Shown: in pieces, positions 26,461 to 35,258 of the stretch
How the letters are laid out: the number at the start of each line of letters is the position of its first letter
Numbering within the stretch: the first letter of the stretch is position 1
DNA from: Paraflavitalea pollutisoli
GTDB taxonomy: Bacteria; Bacteroidota; Bacteroidia; Chitinophagales; Chitinophagaceae
Reading direction: 5' to 3'
DNA length: 64,000 nt
Assembly: GCF_029360705.1 (NCBI RefSeq)
Contig: NZ_JARKMX010000008.1
Coordinates: 4,099,479-4,163,478, forward strand
Notes under the pieces: model-generated
What the model saw: only the letters and a program-made list of their open reading frames with translations
What the model was told of the DNA's origin: nothing
Database searches by the model: none
Program-made: the position numbers and the translations under genes

Positions 26461-27561
26461 ATGAAAATCGCCATTATAGGTACAAGAGGTATTCCGAATA
26501 AGTACGGAGGCTTTGAACAATTTGCTGAATTTATTGCGCCAGCCCTTGTACAAAGAGGCCATGAAGTATTTGTCTACAACTCCTCACTACATCCCTTTCA
26601 GGAGTCTACCTATAAAGGAGTTCAACTGATCCGAAAAGCAGACCCCGAAAACAAGGTTGGCACCTTCGGACAGTTTATCTATGACCTGAACTGTATCCTA
26701 GACAGTCGCAAAAGAGAATTCGACATTATCCTGCAGCTCGGCTATACCAGCAGCAGCGTATGGTCATTTCTCTTCCCGAAGAAAGCTGTCATTATTACCA
26801 ATATGGACGGACTGGAATGGAAACGTAGCAAGTATCCCAGGCCTGTACAACAATTTCTGAAACGCGCAGAAAAATGGGCAGCACTCGGTAGTGATAAACT
26901 GATTGCAGATTCCAAAGGGATCCAGTCTTACTTGTTGGAAAAGTACCAAAAGCCTTCTGCCTTTATTGCGTACGGAGCTAGTTTGTTTACCAATCCCAAC
27001 AGCGCTCAACTGGCCCCCTTCGGCTTGACGCCCTACAATTACAATTTATTGATCGCTCGTATGGAACCAGAAAACAATATCGAAACGATATTGCAGGGGC
27101 ACCATCAGGCTGAAACCCGCCATCAACTGATCCTGATTGGCAACCATTCGAACAAATTTGGAACCTACCTGAAAAACAAATACGAAACAGAGCATATCCG
27201 GTTCATAGGCCCAGTATATGATTTGCAGGTACTGAACGACTTACGTCACTTTTCGCATTTGTACTTTCACGGGCATTCAGTAGGCGGAACCAATCCCTCA
27301 CTGTTGGAAGCCATGGCTTCCCAGTCGCTGATTGTGGCCAACGACAATATTTTCAATAAAACAGTACTGGAGCAGGATGCTTTTTATTTCTCCTCACCCG
27401 CCGATATAGCCATGCTCCTCGATCAAAAGATCAATAAAAGCGACTTTGGCTCGTTCCTACAACGAAACAATGAGAAAATAGTCAATGACTATTCCTGGGA
27501 ATATATTACCAATACACTGGAAAAATATTTAACTGATGCCCTATCTGAGCAAGGAAAATAG
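26461..27561 (+). CDS. Glycosyltransferase family 4 with DUF1972-type N-terminus
   Basis: Protein of 366 residues. MKIAIIGTRGIPNKYGGFEQFAE is the hallmark N-terminal segment of the DUF1972/GT4 subgroup, which includes rhamnosyl- and galactosyltransferases of surface glycans. IITNMDGLEWKRSKYPRPVQQFLKRAEKWAA (about residues 111-141) is also typical. In the donor domain HGHSVGGTNPSLLEAMASQSL (about 271-291) supplies the E-x7-E-like site. The last 26 bases overlap the next gene. Confidence 0.85.
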   Translation: MKIAIIGTRGIPNKYGGFEQFAEFIAPALVQRGHEVFVYNSSLHPFQESTYKGVQLIRKADPENKVGTFGQFIYDLNCILDSRKREFDIILQLGYTSSSVWSFLFPKKAVIITNMDGLEWKRSKYPRPVQQFLKRAEKWAALGSDKLIADSKGIQSYLLEKYQKPSAFIAYGASLFTNPNSAQLAPFGLTPYNYNLLIARMEPENNIETILQGHHQAETRHQLILIGNHSNKFGTYLKNKYETEHIRFIGPVYDLQVLNDLRHFSHLYFHGHSVGGTNPSLLEAMASQSLIVANDNIFNKTVLEQDAFYFSSPADIAMLLDQKINKSDFGSFLQRNNEKIVNDYSWEYITNTLEKYLTDALSEQGK

Positions 27562-28843
27562 CATCGCTCTCCTGACGAAATTGAAATTATTCCTGCTGTG
27601 GGGTATCGGGTTTACGATTGTCTTTTCGTTGCTCAACCTCAACAGTATTTTCCTGGTGAGCCTTACCGGCGCCTGGCTACTACAAACATTGCTGGAGGGA
27701 ACTCTTTATAAAAAATTGGATCGCCTGCGGAAAGACCGTCTGTTTGTTGCCTACATCTTGTATTTTCTCGTAGAGACTTCCGGACTACTACACGCAACAG
27801 ACCTCGGGGCGGGACTAAAAAATTTTGAAAGCAAACTGGCCTTTCTCGCTTTACCGGTTGTGTTCTGCACATCGGTTATCAGTAAAGACACCAGAAAGCA
27901 GGTGCTGACTGGCTTTACCATTGCAGTAACCGTTGCATCACTGTACTGCCTATTATTAAGTGTGAAATTCTACTTGCAGCAACATTCAACCGAATTGTTC
28001 TACTACCATGGATTGGTCAGCCATCTCGATCATCATGCAGTGTATTTTTCGGTCTTCATTTTTATCAGCTTCATATACCTGTTGCTGAATACAGATGTAC
28101 CGGACTGGCTGGCAAATCGAAAGTGGTTTCGGATTATCTGGATGTCATTTTACTTTGTGCTGTTGATCCTGCTGGCTTCCAAAATGCTCCTGATCATTTT
28201 GATCCCGGTTGTACTATATGTGACACTGAATCGGTTCTCCCATATCAGTAAACAAAAGCTGATCGTCGTTACAAGCATCCTGCTCGTACTAGGTTTGACA
28301 GCTATTTTCGCAACCAATAATCCTATCCGCAAACGCTTTGCTGATCTTCAATCTACTAAACTGACGTTTCTGCAACAGGAAAAATACTCCCCCGGGGAAT
28401 ATTTTAACGGAATCGAATTAAGGTTGTTACTCTGGCGCTTTACCTACGAGATACTTACAGAAAAAAAAGCCTGGCTATTCGGTTTGTCGCCCTCCGATGC
28501 TCAACCAGCACTGAAGCAAAAATATCTCGCGGTCAATATGTATGCAGGAGATGGTAAAAGTAACCAGGGATACCTGGTATTCAACTGTCACAATCAGTAT
28601 TTGCAAACAACCCTACAATCGGGGCTATTAGGATTGGCTGCCTTGTTGTTCTGGTGTTTTGCACTCGTTGCCCAGGCGGTAAGAAAGAAAGACCTTTTGC
28701 TAAACGCACTGGTTACGGTACTATTGATCTTCTTTTTCAGCGAGTCTGTCTTTGAAAGACAATACGGCATCATACTGTGCACATTTTTCCCACTGTTTCT
28801 GCTTTATAGCCAGCGTAGTTTAAAAGAAAAAGCGTTGTCTTAA
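27536..28843 (+). CDS. O-antigen ligase-like membrane protein (WaaL/Wzy_C)
   Basis: Multi-span membrane protein of 435 residues with the O-antigen ligase layout: about ten helices, a large periplasmic loop and then NCHNQYLQTTLQSGLLGLAALLFW (about residues 350-373), the conserved HNxYL-LxxxGxxGL segment with its His. It may join finished glycan to the lipid anchor, or be a second polymerase, since the locus also has a Wzy-like gene. It overlaps the upstream glycosyltransferase by 26 bases. Its stop codon abuts, with no gap, the stop of a convergent glycosyltransferase gene. Confidence 0.75.
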   Translation: MPYLSKENSIALLTKLKLFLLWGIGFTIVFSLLNLNSIFLVSLTGAWLLQTLLEGTLYKKLDRLRKDRLFVAYILYFLVETSGLLHATDLGAGLKNFESKLAFLALPVVFCTSVISKDTRKQVLTGFTIAVTVASLYCLLLSVKFYLQQHSTELFYYHGLVSHLDHHAVYFSVFIFISFIYLLLNTDVPDWLANRKWFRIIWMSFYFVLLILLASKMLLIILIPVVLYVTLNRFSHISKQKLIVVTSILLVLGLTAIFATNNPIRKRFADLQSTKLTFLQQEKYSPGEYFNGIELRLLLWRFTYEILTEKKAWLFGLSPSDAQPALKQKYLAVNMYAGDGKSNQGYLVFNCHNQYLQTTLQSGLLGLAALLFWCFALVAQAVRKKDLLLNALVTVLLIFFFSESVFERQYGIILCTFFPLFLLYSQRSLKEKALS

Positions 28844-29644
28844 TTACACATATACTTTTTTGATTCTGGAGAACCTGGACCTATAGGCTTTTACAATAGC
28901 ACCCAGACCTATCCGCTCTACAAACTTTGGTAAGGCGATGGCTATAACATGTTTATAGAAATATAGATAATTACGCCATTTTCTGGCAGGTAGGTAGTTA
29001 TTTTTAATGGCCAATGTCTCACGGCACCCCAACATCCAACGTTTATCACTGAAACCCTCCCAACGCATGTTGGAAATTACCTGATCAACGTAGCCGAAAC
29101 GACAACCATTGACCTTTAACCGTAGCATTAGATCATAGTCCATGGCGCATCGAAAGGATAGGTCAAATGTGCCAAATTGCTGGTAGCACGTCGACTTGAC
29201 AAAAACCGTCGGATGATTCACCGACATTTCCTTCTCCAGAAATAGTAGATTTCCCTTGATCATGAAATCCTTTTTCCCTTCCTTCCACAACTGTAGGTTG
29301 CCGAAAACGACATCGTAACTGCTGCCCTGTTCAACGATATTTTTAACAGCATCCGGCTCGTACCAGTCATCGGCATTGATAATCCCAATGATATTTCCGG
29401 TAGCTGCCCGGATGCCCTTATTGAAAGCGTCACTGATCCCTTTATCCGGTTCACTGATCACCACCGCAATCTTGTCTTCATATTTGCGTACGATTGACAG
29501 GGTATTGTCTTTAGAGCCGCCATCCACAATGATGTACTCAATATGCTGATACGTTTGTCCTAAAACACTTTTAATAGTATGCTCTATGTATTTTTCGCCA
29601 TTGTACACAATGGTTACGATCGAAACCAGTGGAAGTTGATCCAT
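28844..29644 (-). CDS. Glycosyltransferase family 2
   Basis: Inverting GT-A glycosyltransferase of 266 residues. VSIVTIVYNGEKYIEHTIKSVLGQTY (about residues 7-32), EYIIVDGGSKDNT (about 36-48), GISDAFNKGIRAATGNIIGIINADDWY (the DD metal site about residue 92) and VNHPTVFVK (about 140-148) follow the WcaA-like family order. The C-terminal region has no membrane helix. It is the only gene of this stretch on the minus strand, directly convergent with the ligase-like gene, so it is transcribed separately from the operon. Confidence 0.9.
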   Translation of the reverse strand: MDQLPLVSIVTIVYNGEKYIEHTIKSVLGQTYQHIEYIIVDGGSKDNTLSIVRKYEDKIAVVISEPDKGISDAFNKGIRAATGNIIGIINADDWYEPDAVKNIVEQGSSYDVVFGNLQLWKEGKKDFMIKGNLLFLEKEMSVNHPTVFVKSTCYQQFGTFDLSFRCAMDYDLMLRLKVNGCRFGYVDQVISNMRWEGFSDKRWMLGCRETLAIKNNYLPARKWRNYLYFYKHVIAIALPKFVERIGLGAIVKAYRSRFSRIKKVYV

Positions 29645-29769
29645 GCTGCAAATTTAATACATATTGCCATTACAGCCCCTTGCATGATTTCCAATTGTCG
29701 TATAGCCGTGACATATATTTGTCCAATGCTTCATTTTCTCCTATTTTGCCTATCCTAGCAGGACACACT

Positions 29770-30747
29770 ATGAAAAGAGTTCTAAAAAGCGGCGTACTAC
29801 AGCGGATCAGTGATGTAGTACTCAGTCCCGTCACCTTAATCAGCGCCATTTGGTTTAAATTTGTCAGTAGCACTTCCCCAAAAAAAATGCCGCTGAGCGA
29901 AAGCATTTTCATGAAAGTGGGCGTGCTACCGATCAAAGATCATTATTATCAGCCGCTCATCAACCCTAACAAACACCTTAGCAAACCGTTGAACGATGAC
30001 AGGCCGCTGCCCGGCATCGAATGGAATGTAAGAGAACAGTTGAACATACTACAATCTTTTGACTACAATACAGAATTGGCTGCCATCCCCCGGAATCAAA
30101 AAGATGTCGTAGGCCACGAGTATTATTACAACAATCATTCATTTTGCCCCGGTGACGGTGAATTTCTCTACAATATGATCCGTCACTTCAAGCCTCGCAG
30201 GATCATTGAAATAGGATGTGGGTACTCCACTATGATGGCTGTACGGGCCGAAAAAAAGAATGCTGCGGACAACGTGGATCATGCCTGCCAACACACCTGT
30301 ATAGAGCCCTATGAAATGCCATGGCTGGAGCAGCTGGATGTTCAGGTAATTCGCAAGAAAGTAGAAGACGTTGATAAAGAAATATTTACTCACCTGGAAG
30401 CTAACGATATCCTGTTTATTGATTCATCCCATATGATCAGGCCACAAGGGGACGTGCTGTTCGAGTTCCTGGAAGTATTACCAATTCTGAAAAAAGGAGT
30501 GATCGTTCACGTACATGACATATTCAGCCCCCGGGACTATCCCAAAGAATGGATCATTGACAATCACTGCATGTGGAATGAGCAATACCTGCTGGAAGCC
30601 TTTTTAATGTTCAATACGCAGTTTCGAATCATTGGCGCGTTGAATTTTCTGAAGCACCATCACCGCCAAGCTTTCGACGCAAAATGCCCGAATTCCGGCG
30701 CCATTGGCGATGACGAACCCGGCTCCTTCTGGATGATCCGTCATTAA
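29770..30747 (+). CDS. Class I SAM-dependent methyltransferase
   Basis: Protein of about 325 residues. I chose ATG 29770 because the upstream extension (from 29629) overlaps the divergent glycosyltransferase and reads as non-coding. RRIIEIGCGYSTMMAVRA (about residues 145-162) is the SAM-binding loop, NDILFIDSSHM (about 213-223) the acidic strand, and VIVHVHDIFSPRDYP (about 248-262) a typical later motif of the methyltransferase-24 type. It may modify the glycan or another surface molecule. It closes the polysaccharide locus; an ABC exporter follows. Confidence 0.75.
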   Translation: MKRVLKSGVLQRISDVVLSPVTLISAIWFKFVSSTSPKKMPLSESIFMKVGVLPIKDHYYQPLINPNKHLSKPLNDDRPLPGIEWNVREQLNILQSFDYNTELAAIPRNQKDVVGHEYYYNNHSFCPGDGEFLYNMIRHFKPRRIIEIGCGYSTMMAVRAEKKNAADNVDHACQHTCIEPYEMPWLEQLDVQVIRKKVEDVDKEIFTHLEANDILFIDSSHMIRPQGDVLFEFLEVLPILKKGVIVHVHDIFSPRDYPKEWIIDNHCMWNEQYLLEAFLMFNTQFRIIGALNFLKHHHRQAFDAKCPNSGAIGDDEPGSFWMIRH

Positions 30748-30846
30748 CGGTTGCAGGTTAGTCTTGCTATTCTGCTATTTTGTTTGGAAATTGAACATTT
30801 TACCGGCAACTCGGTTAGTTCCCTGTATCCCCAAGCACAAATAGCT

Positions 30847-32634
30847 ATGAAAATATTAATAAATTATCTCAAGCCTTATAAGTGGCTGGTATTCCTTGTA
30901 TTACTCCTGGCCGCCATCAATATTGGCTTCTCCCTCATGGATCCTGTGATCTTCGGGCGGCTGGTCAATTTCGCTTTTTATTATCGCGACAACCCTACAA
31001 AATTCGACTGGCATAGCTTCCTGTTTACCTTCGATAAGGAACGCTGGGGGGTGGTGCCCCTGCTGCTGGCATCCATTTCGGTGGCCATGGTCAGCCGGAT
31101 CGCCAAGAATTTCCAGGATTACTTTATGACCGTCGTGGTCCAAAAGTTCGGCGCCAAAGTATTTACCGACGGATTGCGGCAAGCCATGCGTCTCCCCTAC
31201 CACGAGTTCGAAGACCAACGTAGCGGTGAAACCTTATCGGTACTCGGAAAGGTGCGGATTGACACCGAAAAGTTCATCGGCTACTTCGTAAACATTCTCT
31301 TTACCGTTGTCATAGGCGTTGTTGTCGTCTCAGTTTTCGCCTTTCGCATTCACTGGGCCCTGCCACTGGTTTATTTTGGTGGTATTGCCATATTGATGTT
31401 CATTTCCAACCTGCTGAGCAAAAAGGTAAAGACCATCCAAAAAGTGATTGTAAAAGAAACCACTGCCCTCGCCGGTGCCACTACCGAATCACTCCGCAAT
31501 ATCGAACTGGTTAAGAGTCTTGGACTGACAGACCAGGAAATAAACCGCCTGAATACCAATACCTACAAAATACTGGGATTGGAAGTCAAGAAAGTGAAGC
31601 GGGTCCGTAGCATCGCTTTTATTCAGGGTACTTTTGTAAATACCCTTCGTCAAGTGATCCTGTTCCTGATGATGTGGCTGATCTTTGAAAAAGAAATGGA
31701 TGCCGGACAATTGGTGACCATGCAGATCTTCTCCTTCTTCATCTTTGGCCCGTTGCAGGAAATTGGCAGCATTATCCTGGCCTATCGGGAAGCCGAAGTA
31801 TCTCTCCATAATTTCGAAACCCTGATGAAAAAAGAACCCGAAGTGGAGCCTTTTGAACCAAAACATCTTGGTAACATTGAAACACTCGAATTTCAGTTTG
31901 TAGGATTTAAACACCTCACAGCACAGCAAAAGGCCATCGACAATATACATTTCTCGGTCAAGACCGGTGAAACCATTGCCTTCGTAGGGCCTTCCGGCTC
32001 CGGCAAATCTACCCTTATGAAATTACTGGTGGGCCTGTACCGGCCACAAGAGGGAAAGATCCTGTACAATGGCATCGATGAAACGGCAATCCGGTTCGAC
32101 GATCTGCGAAGTCAGATAGGATTTGTGACCCAGGAAACACAGCTTTTTGCGGGCACGATCAAAGAAAACCTGTTGTTTGTAAAACCCGGTGCCACCGAAG
32201 CGGAGTTACTGGACGCCCTGCAAAAAGCAGCCTGCCTGCAATTGCTTTCCCGAGCGGAAAAAGGCATCAATACAATGATCGGCGAAGGCGGACTTAAACT
32301 TTCCGGTGGTGAAAAGCAACGGTTATCCATTGCACGGGCACTACTACGGAAACCACATCTGCTGATATTTGATGAAGCAACCTCCTCACTCGATTCACTC
32401 ACCGAAGAGGAGATCACCAATACCATTAAGCAGGTTTCGTCGCAACGCAACCAGATCACCGTACTGATCGCTCACCGCCTTTCCACCATCATGCATGCCG
32501 ACCGCATTTATGTACTGGAGAAAGGAGACATCGTCGAGACCGGTTCACACGATCAATTACTCGAAGAAAAGGGGCTCTATTATGCCATGTGGCGTCAGCA
32601 GATCGGTGAAAGAAAGAAAACGATGGCAGTCTGA
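30847..32634 (+). CDS. ABC exporter, membrane and ATPase domains fused (MsbA-like)
   Basis: Half-transporter of about 595 residues that works as a homodimer in the inner membrane. Six helices occupy about residues 15-320. The ATPase domain has Walker A GPSGSGKST (about 381-389), the signature LSGGEKQRLSIARALL (about 484-499), and Walker B LLIFDEATSSLDS (about 506-518). The ATG at 30847 is preferred; an upstream extension of 32 codons would add a non-typical N-terminus. It resembles lipid or peptide exporters. Its position next to the glycan locus suggests an envelope substrate, but that is not proven. Confidence 0.85.
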   Translation: MKILINYLKPYKWLVFLVLLLAAINIGFSLMDPVIFGRLVNFAFYYRDNPTKFDWHSFLFTFDKERWGVVPLLLASISVAMVSRIAKNFQDYFMTVVVQKFGAKVFTDGLRQAMRLPYHEFEDQRSGETLSVLGKVRIDTEKFIGYFVNILFTVVIGVVVVSVFAFRIHWALPLVYFGGIAILMFISNLLSKKVKTIQKVIVKETTALAGATTESLRNIELVKSLGLTDQEINRLNTNTYKILGLEVKKVKRVRSIAFIQGTFVNTLRQVILFLMMWLIFEKEMDAGQLVTMQIFSFFIFGPLQEIGSIILAYREAEVSLHNFETLMKKEPEVEPFEPKHLGNIETLEFQFVGFKHLTAQQKAIDNIHFSVKTGETIAFVGPSGSGKSTLMKLLVGLYRPQEGKILYNGIDETAIRFDDLRSQIGFVTQETQLFAGTIKENLLFVKPGATEAELLDALQKAACLQLLSRAEKGINTMIGEGGLKLSGGEKQRLSIARALLRKPHLLIFDEATSSLDSLTEEEITNTIKQVSSQRNQITVLIAHRLSTIMHADRIYVLEKGDIVETGSHDQLLEEKGLYYAMWRQQIGERKKTMAV

Positions 32635-32656
32635 TCTTGTAAAGATCGCACCAGTA

Positions 32657-32690
32657 TAAGGCCCCTGCCTCCACGGAAGCAGGGGCCTTA
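32657..32690 (+). terminator. Strong hairpin after the ABC exporter
   Basis: A perfect 12-bp stem: TAAGGCCCCTGC (32657-32668) pairs with GCAGGGGCCTTA (32679-32690) over a ten-base loop. Only a short T stretch follows, so it may terminate or simply protect the 3' end of the exporter mRNA. Confidence 0.6.
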
Positions 32691-32694
32691 CATT

Positions 32695-32724
32695 TTGACC
32701 CTTGTAATTGGCAGCTTATCTTTG
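32695..32724 (+). promoter_or_regulatory. Promoter of the DUF983 gene
   Basis: TTG (32695-32697, within TTTTG), 19 bases, then TATCTTTG (32717-32724), a full match to the Bacteroidota consensus. The ATG begins only six bases after the -7 box, so transcription would start at or next to the start codon. Confidence 0.65.
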
Positions 32725-32729
32725 CGCCC

Positions 32730-33149
32730 ATGCCAGCCACATCCAAACCAAACTACTTCTGGAGCATACTTACGATGACATGCCCCCGGTGCAGAAAGGG
32801 ACCAATGTTTAGCAACAAAAACCCCTGGAACTTTAAAAAGTTGTTTGACATGCCAGTAAGCTGTCCGCAATGTGGGCAACGATACGAGCTGGAACCAGGC
32901 TTTTGGTATGGAACCGGCTATGTCAGTTACGCGTTATCAGTGGCGCTCTCGGTCACCACCTTCGTCGCCTGGTTTGTATTGATTGGTATGTCTACCTCCG
33001 ACAACCGTTTCTTCTTCTGGTTGGGAACCAACATTTTTCTGCTTATCGCCCTTCAGCCCTGGCTGATGCGCCTTAGCCGGGTAATCTACCTGTACTTTTT
33101 TGTAAAATACGATCCTAACCATAAAGACAAACCAGCTGTCGGGGAGTAA
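32730..33149 (+). CDS. DUF983 family membrane protein
   Basis: Small inner-membrane protein of 139 residues. The N-terminal half has two zinc-ribbon-like pairs, CPRCRKG (about residues 18-24) and CPQCGQRYE (about 45-53), followed by EPGFWYGTGYVSY. Two hydrophobic helices come next (about 66-87 and 95-118). This is the normal layout of the family, whose function is not known to me. It has its own full-consensus promoter and probably a leaderless transcript. The neighbouring DUF2721 gene is convergent. Confidence 0.85.
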   Translation: MPATSKPNYFWSILTMTCPRCRKGPMFSNKNPWNFKKLFDMPVSCPQCGQRYELEPGFWYGTGYVSYALSVALSVTTFVAWFVLIGMSTSDNRFFFWLGTNIFLLIALQPWLMRLSRVIYLYFFVKYDPNHKDKPAVGE

Positions 33150-33207
33150 GATTGAGTTGAAACGGGTGAATGAGCTCAACCGGATTGTACCATTTGCATC
33201 AATAACT

Positions 33208-33669
33208 TTATTGATCTTCATCCCGGCTGTCACGTACACCAAGGATATTGGTAAAAAAGTTGACCCGCGTCTCTTTTTCCATGTCTTTCAGTTGCAGCTC
33301 AAGCGCTTTGGTACTCAGGGAGATTTCCAGCAGTGAAATGATGAGCGATGCCATAAAGAATCCAATGCTGATGGCAAATATGAGGTAGCTGGCGGTTTCC
33401 CAGTTCCTGAATATACAGTACATGCAAACCACGCAAAACAGGAAGCTTAGTACCCCCATGGCTTGCATGGACCTGATCAACCTGATCCGCGTGCGCAGGT
33501 TACGGATCTGCTCCACGATATGCTTCTGGTTGGGATCTTTCTGGTACTTATCATGCAGGTTCCGGATCAGGCTGGCCAACGCAAGAAAACGGTTGGTATA
33601 GGCCAGCATCAGCAGTGAGATCGCCGGAAACAGTAACGCAGGGGTCGTAATAGAAAGCTCCATGAACAT
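33208..33669 (-). CDS. DUF2721 family membrane protein
   Basis: Protein of 153 residues, function unknown. The N-terminal ITTPALLFPAISLLMLAYTNRFLALASLIR (about residues 7-36) is the family signature. A charged coiled segment (about 37-62) and two more membrane helices (about 70-110) follow, then a C-terminal amphipathic helix rich in Glu and Lys. A second ATG two codons downstream (33663) could be the true start. The gene stands alone between two rightward genes. Confidence 0.8.
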   Translation of the reverse strand: MFMELSITTPALLFPAISLLMLAYTNRFLALASLIRNLHDKYQKDPNQKHIVEQIRNLRTRIRLIRSMQAMGVLSFLFCVVCMYCIFRNWETASYLIFAISIGFFMASLIISLLEISLSTKALELQLKDMEKETRVNFFTNILGVRDSRDEDQ

Positions 33670-33810
33670 AATTTGATACTAAAATACAATCTTGCCATCA
33701 AAAACACCAGCCTCGCCGGCACTACCAACCCAGGCAATAATAATTTCATTGCCTGCGTTGTCTGAAGATTACTATAACAAACGGTAAATTACATAAGAAT
33801 CAGTTTTGCC

Positions 33811-35199
33811 TTGAACCGGATCGTTGTACTTATCATTGCTGTTGGTGGCTTTTTGATAGACTGGCTGGCATGCTATCCGGGATTTCTCTATATCGATAGC
33901 ATAGACCAGTTCACACAAGCCCTCCACAACCAGTATACCGACTGGCACCCTCCCATCATGGCGGCCGGCTGGCGACTCCTCAATTACATCTACGAAGGCC
34001 CTCAAGGGATGCTCGCTTTTCAACTACTGCTGCTCTGGACCTCCTTTTACATGATAGCCACCACCTGGTGCCACCGATGGCCCCTCTTTGTGGTACTGCT
34101 CCTATTATTTGCAGGTGCTCCCTATGTACAGAATTTTGCCGGACTGATCGTCAAGGATGCGCAAATGGCCCTATGCTGGCTGCTGGCTGTCGTAATCATG
34201 TTGCGCACGATCTACTACAACCGGAAGATGCGCCCCTGGGAAGCGATACTCACCTTCTTGCTGATCACCTATGGTACAATGGTGCGCATCAATGCCTTGC
34301 CCGGCGCCCTGGCCCTCTACTACCTATGGGTAGAAGATGTTTATTCGGGCAACCTGTACAAACGGGTAGGCCTGCTTTGCCTGGTACTGACCGGCCTGCT
34401 GCTGACAAACCTTACCTTAACCAAACTGGTACTAAAGCCAGCCAAGGCTTACCCCGAATATAAGCTGATTGCTCATGACCTGGCCGGTATACAAGTCAAA
34501 ACAGGTCGGTCTTACTGGCCTTCATTTATAACCAATTTCCCAGGTTTCGACTCAAGTTATATCCGGCAGAAATTTACAACGGCCACCTTCGACAATATAT
34601 GGTGGAATGGAGACAAACGGCAAATCCTTCCTCCCCTGGACGAATCAAGCCGAAAAATACTGGTCGCCGATTGGAAGCTGGCATTGCGCGAGAACCCAGG
34701 CACCTACCTCAGCAACCGGTTTGATGGGTTTCTATATTACCTGCAACTTAAAGTCAGACCCGACACCACCTTCTTTTATTACTACCCCTACATTTACACC
34801 AACCCATATGGGTTTAGCCTGAAAAAAGGTCCCGTTTTTCAATTCATGACCAGCTATATACAGGCCAATGAACACATGCCTTACATGAAGCCCTGGTTCT
34901 GGTTACTGCTGCCGGTTATGCAATTACTGCTCACCTTGACGTTGCCGCGGGGTACCTTCAAAAAAGCCGGCATCAGTCTATCGGTATCTTCCCTGCTTTA
35001 CCTGCTGCCCCAATTCTTCATCTTTCAAGCCGATACCGAATTCAGGTATTTCTATTGGTGTTGCCTGTCCACTACCCTGCATACCATCCTCCTGTTTACC
35101 TGGTACTACCTCAAAAGCAAAAAGGATCCCCATTTACTGGAAGAGGATCCCGCCAAAGAAAAAACCCTCCGGATAACCGAAGGGTCCACAATCATATAA
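33811..35199 (+). CDS. Multi-span membrane protein, DUF6020 / glycosyltransferase-39-like
   Basis: Membrane protein of 462 residues with about ten helices. The N-terminal CYPGFLYIDSIDQFTQALHNQYTDWHPPIMA (about residues 21-51) has the acidic and DWHPP residues seen in the first periplasmic loop of lipid-sugar-dependent glycosyltransferases (GT-C fold). A large periplasmic part follows around residues 220-330. It may move a sugar from a lipid carrier onto a surface molecule. The start is TTG, as no ATG lies near. The 3' end encodes part of a terminator hairpin for the convergent TonB receptor gene. Confidence 0.55.
   Translation: MNRIVVLIIAVGGFLIDWLACYPGFLYIDSIDQFTQALHNQYTDWHPPIMAAGWRLLNYIYEGPQGMLAFQLLLLWTSFYMIATTWCHRWPLFVVLLLLFAGAPYVQNFAGLIVKDAQMALCWLLAVVIMLRTIYYNRKMRPWEAILTFLLITYGTMVRINALPGALALYYLWVEDVYSGNLYKRVGLLCLVLTGLLLTNLTLTKLVLKPAKAYPEYKLIAHDLAGIQVKTGRSYWPSFITNFPGFDSSYIRQKFTTATFDNIWWNGDKRQILPPLDESSRKILVADWKLALRENPGTYLSNRFDGFLYYLQLKVRPDTTFFYYYPYIYTNPYGFSLKKGPVFQFMTSYIQANEHMPYMKPWFWLLLPVMQLLLTLTLPRGTFKKAGISLSVSSLLYLLPQFFIFQADTEFRYFYWCCLSTTLHTILLFTWYYLKSKKDPHLLEEDPAKEKTLRITEGSTII
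35159..35185 (-). terminator. Intrinsic terminator of the TonB receptor gene, inside a convergent coding end
   Basis: On the minus strand a nine-base stem (35164-35172 with 35177-35185, one mismatch) with a four-base loop is followed by six T residues. The same bases encode the last residues of the rightward membrane protein. Confidence 0.75.
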
Positions 35200-35258
35200 A
35201 AAATGGGTTAGTAAGCCCTATTATAACGTAGTAATTGTTTAATTATTATGTATACGGT

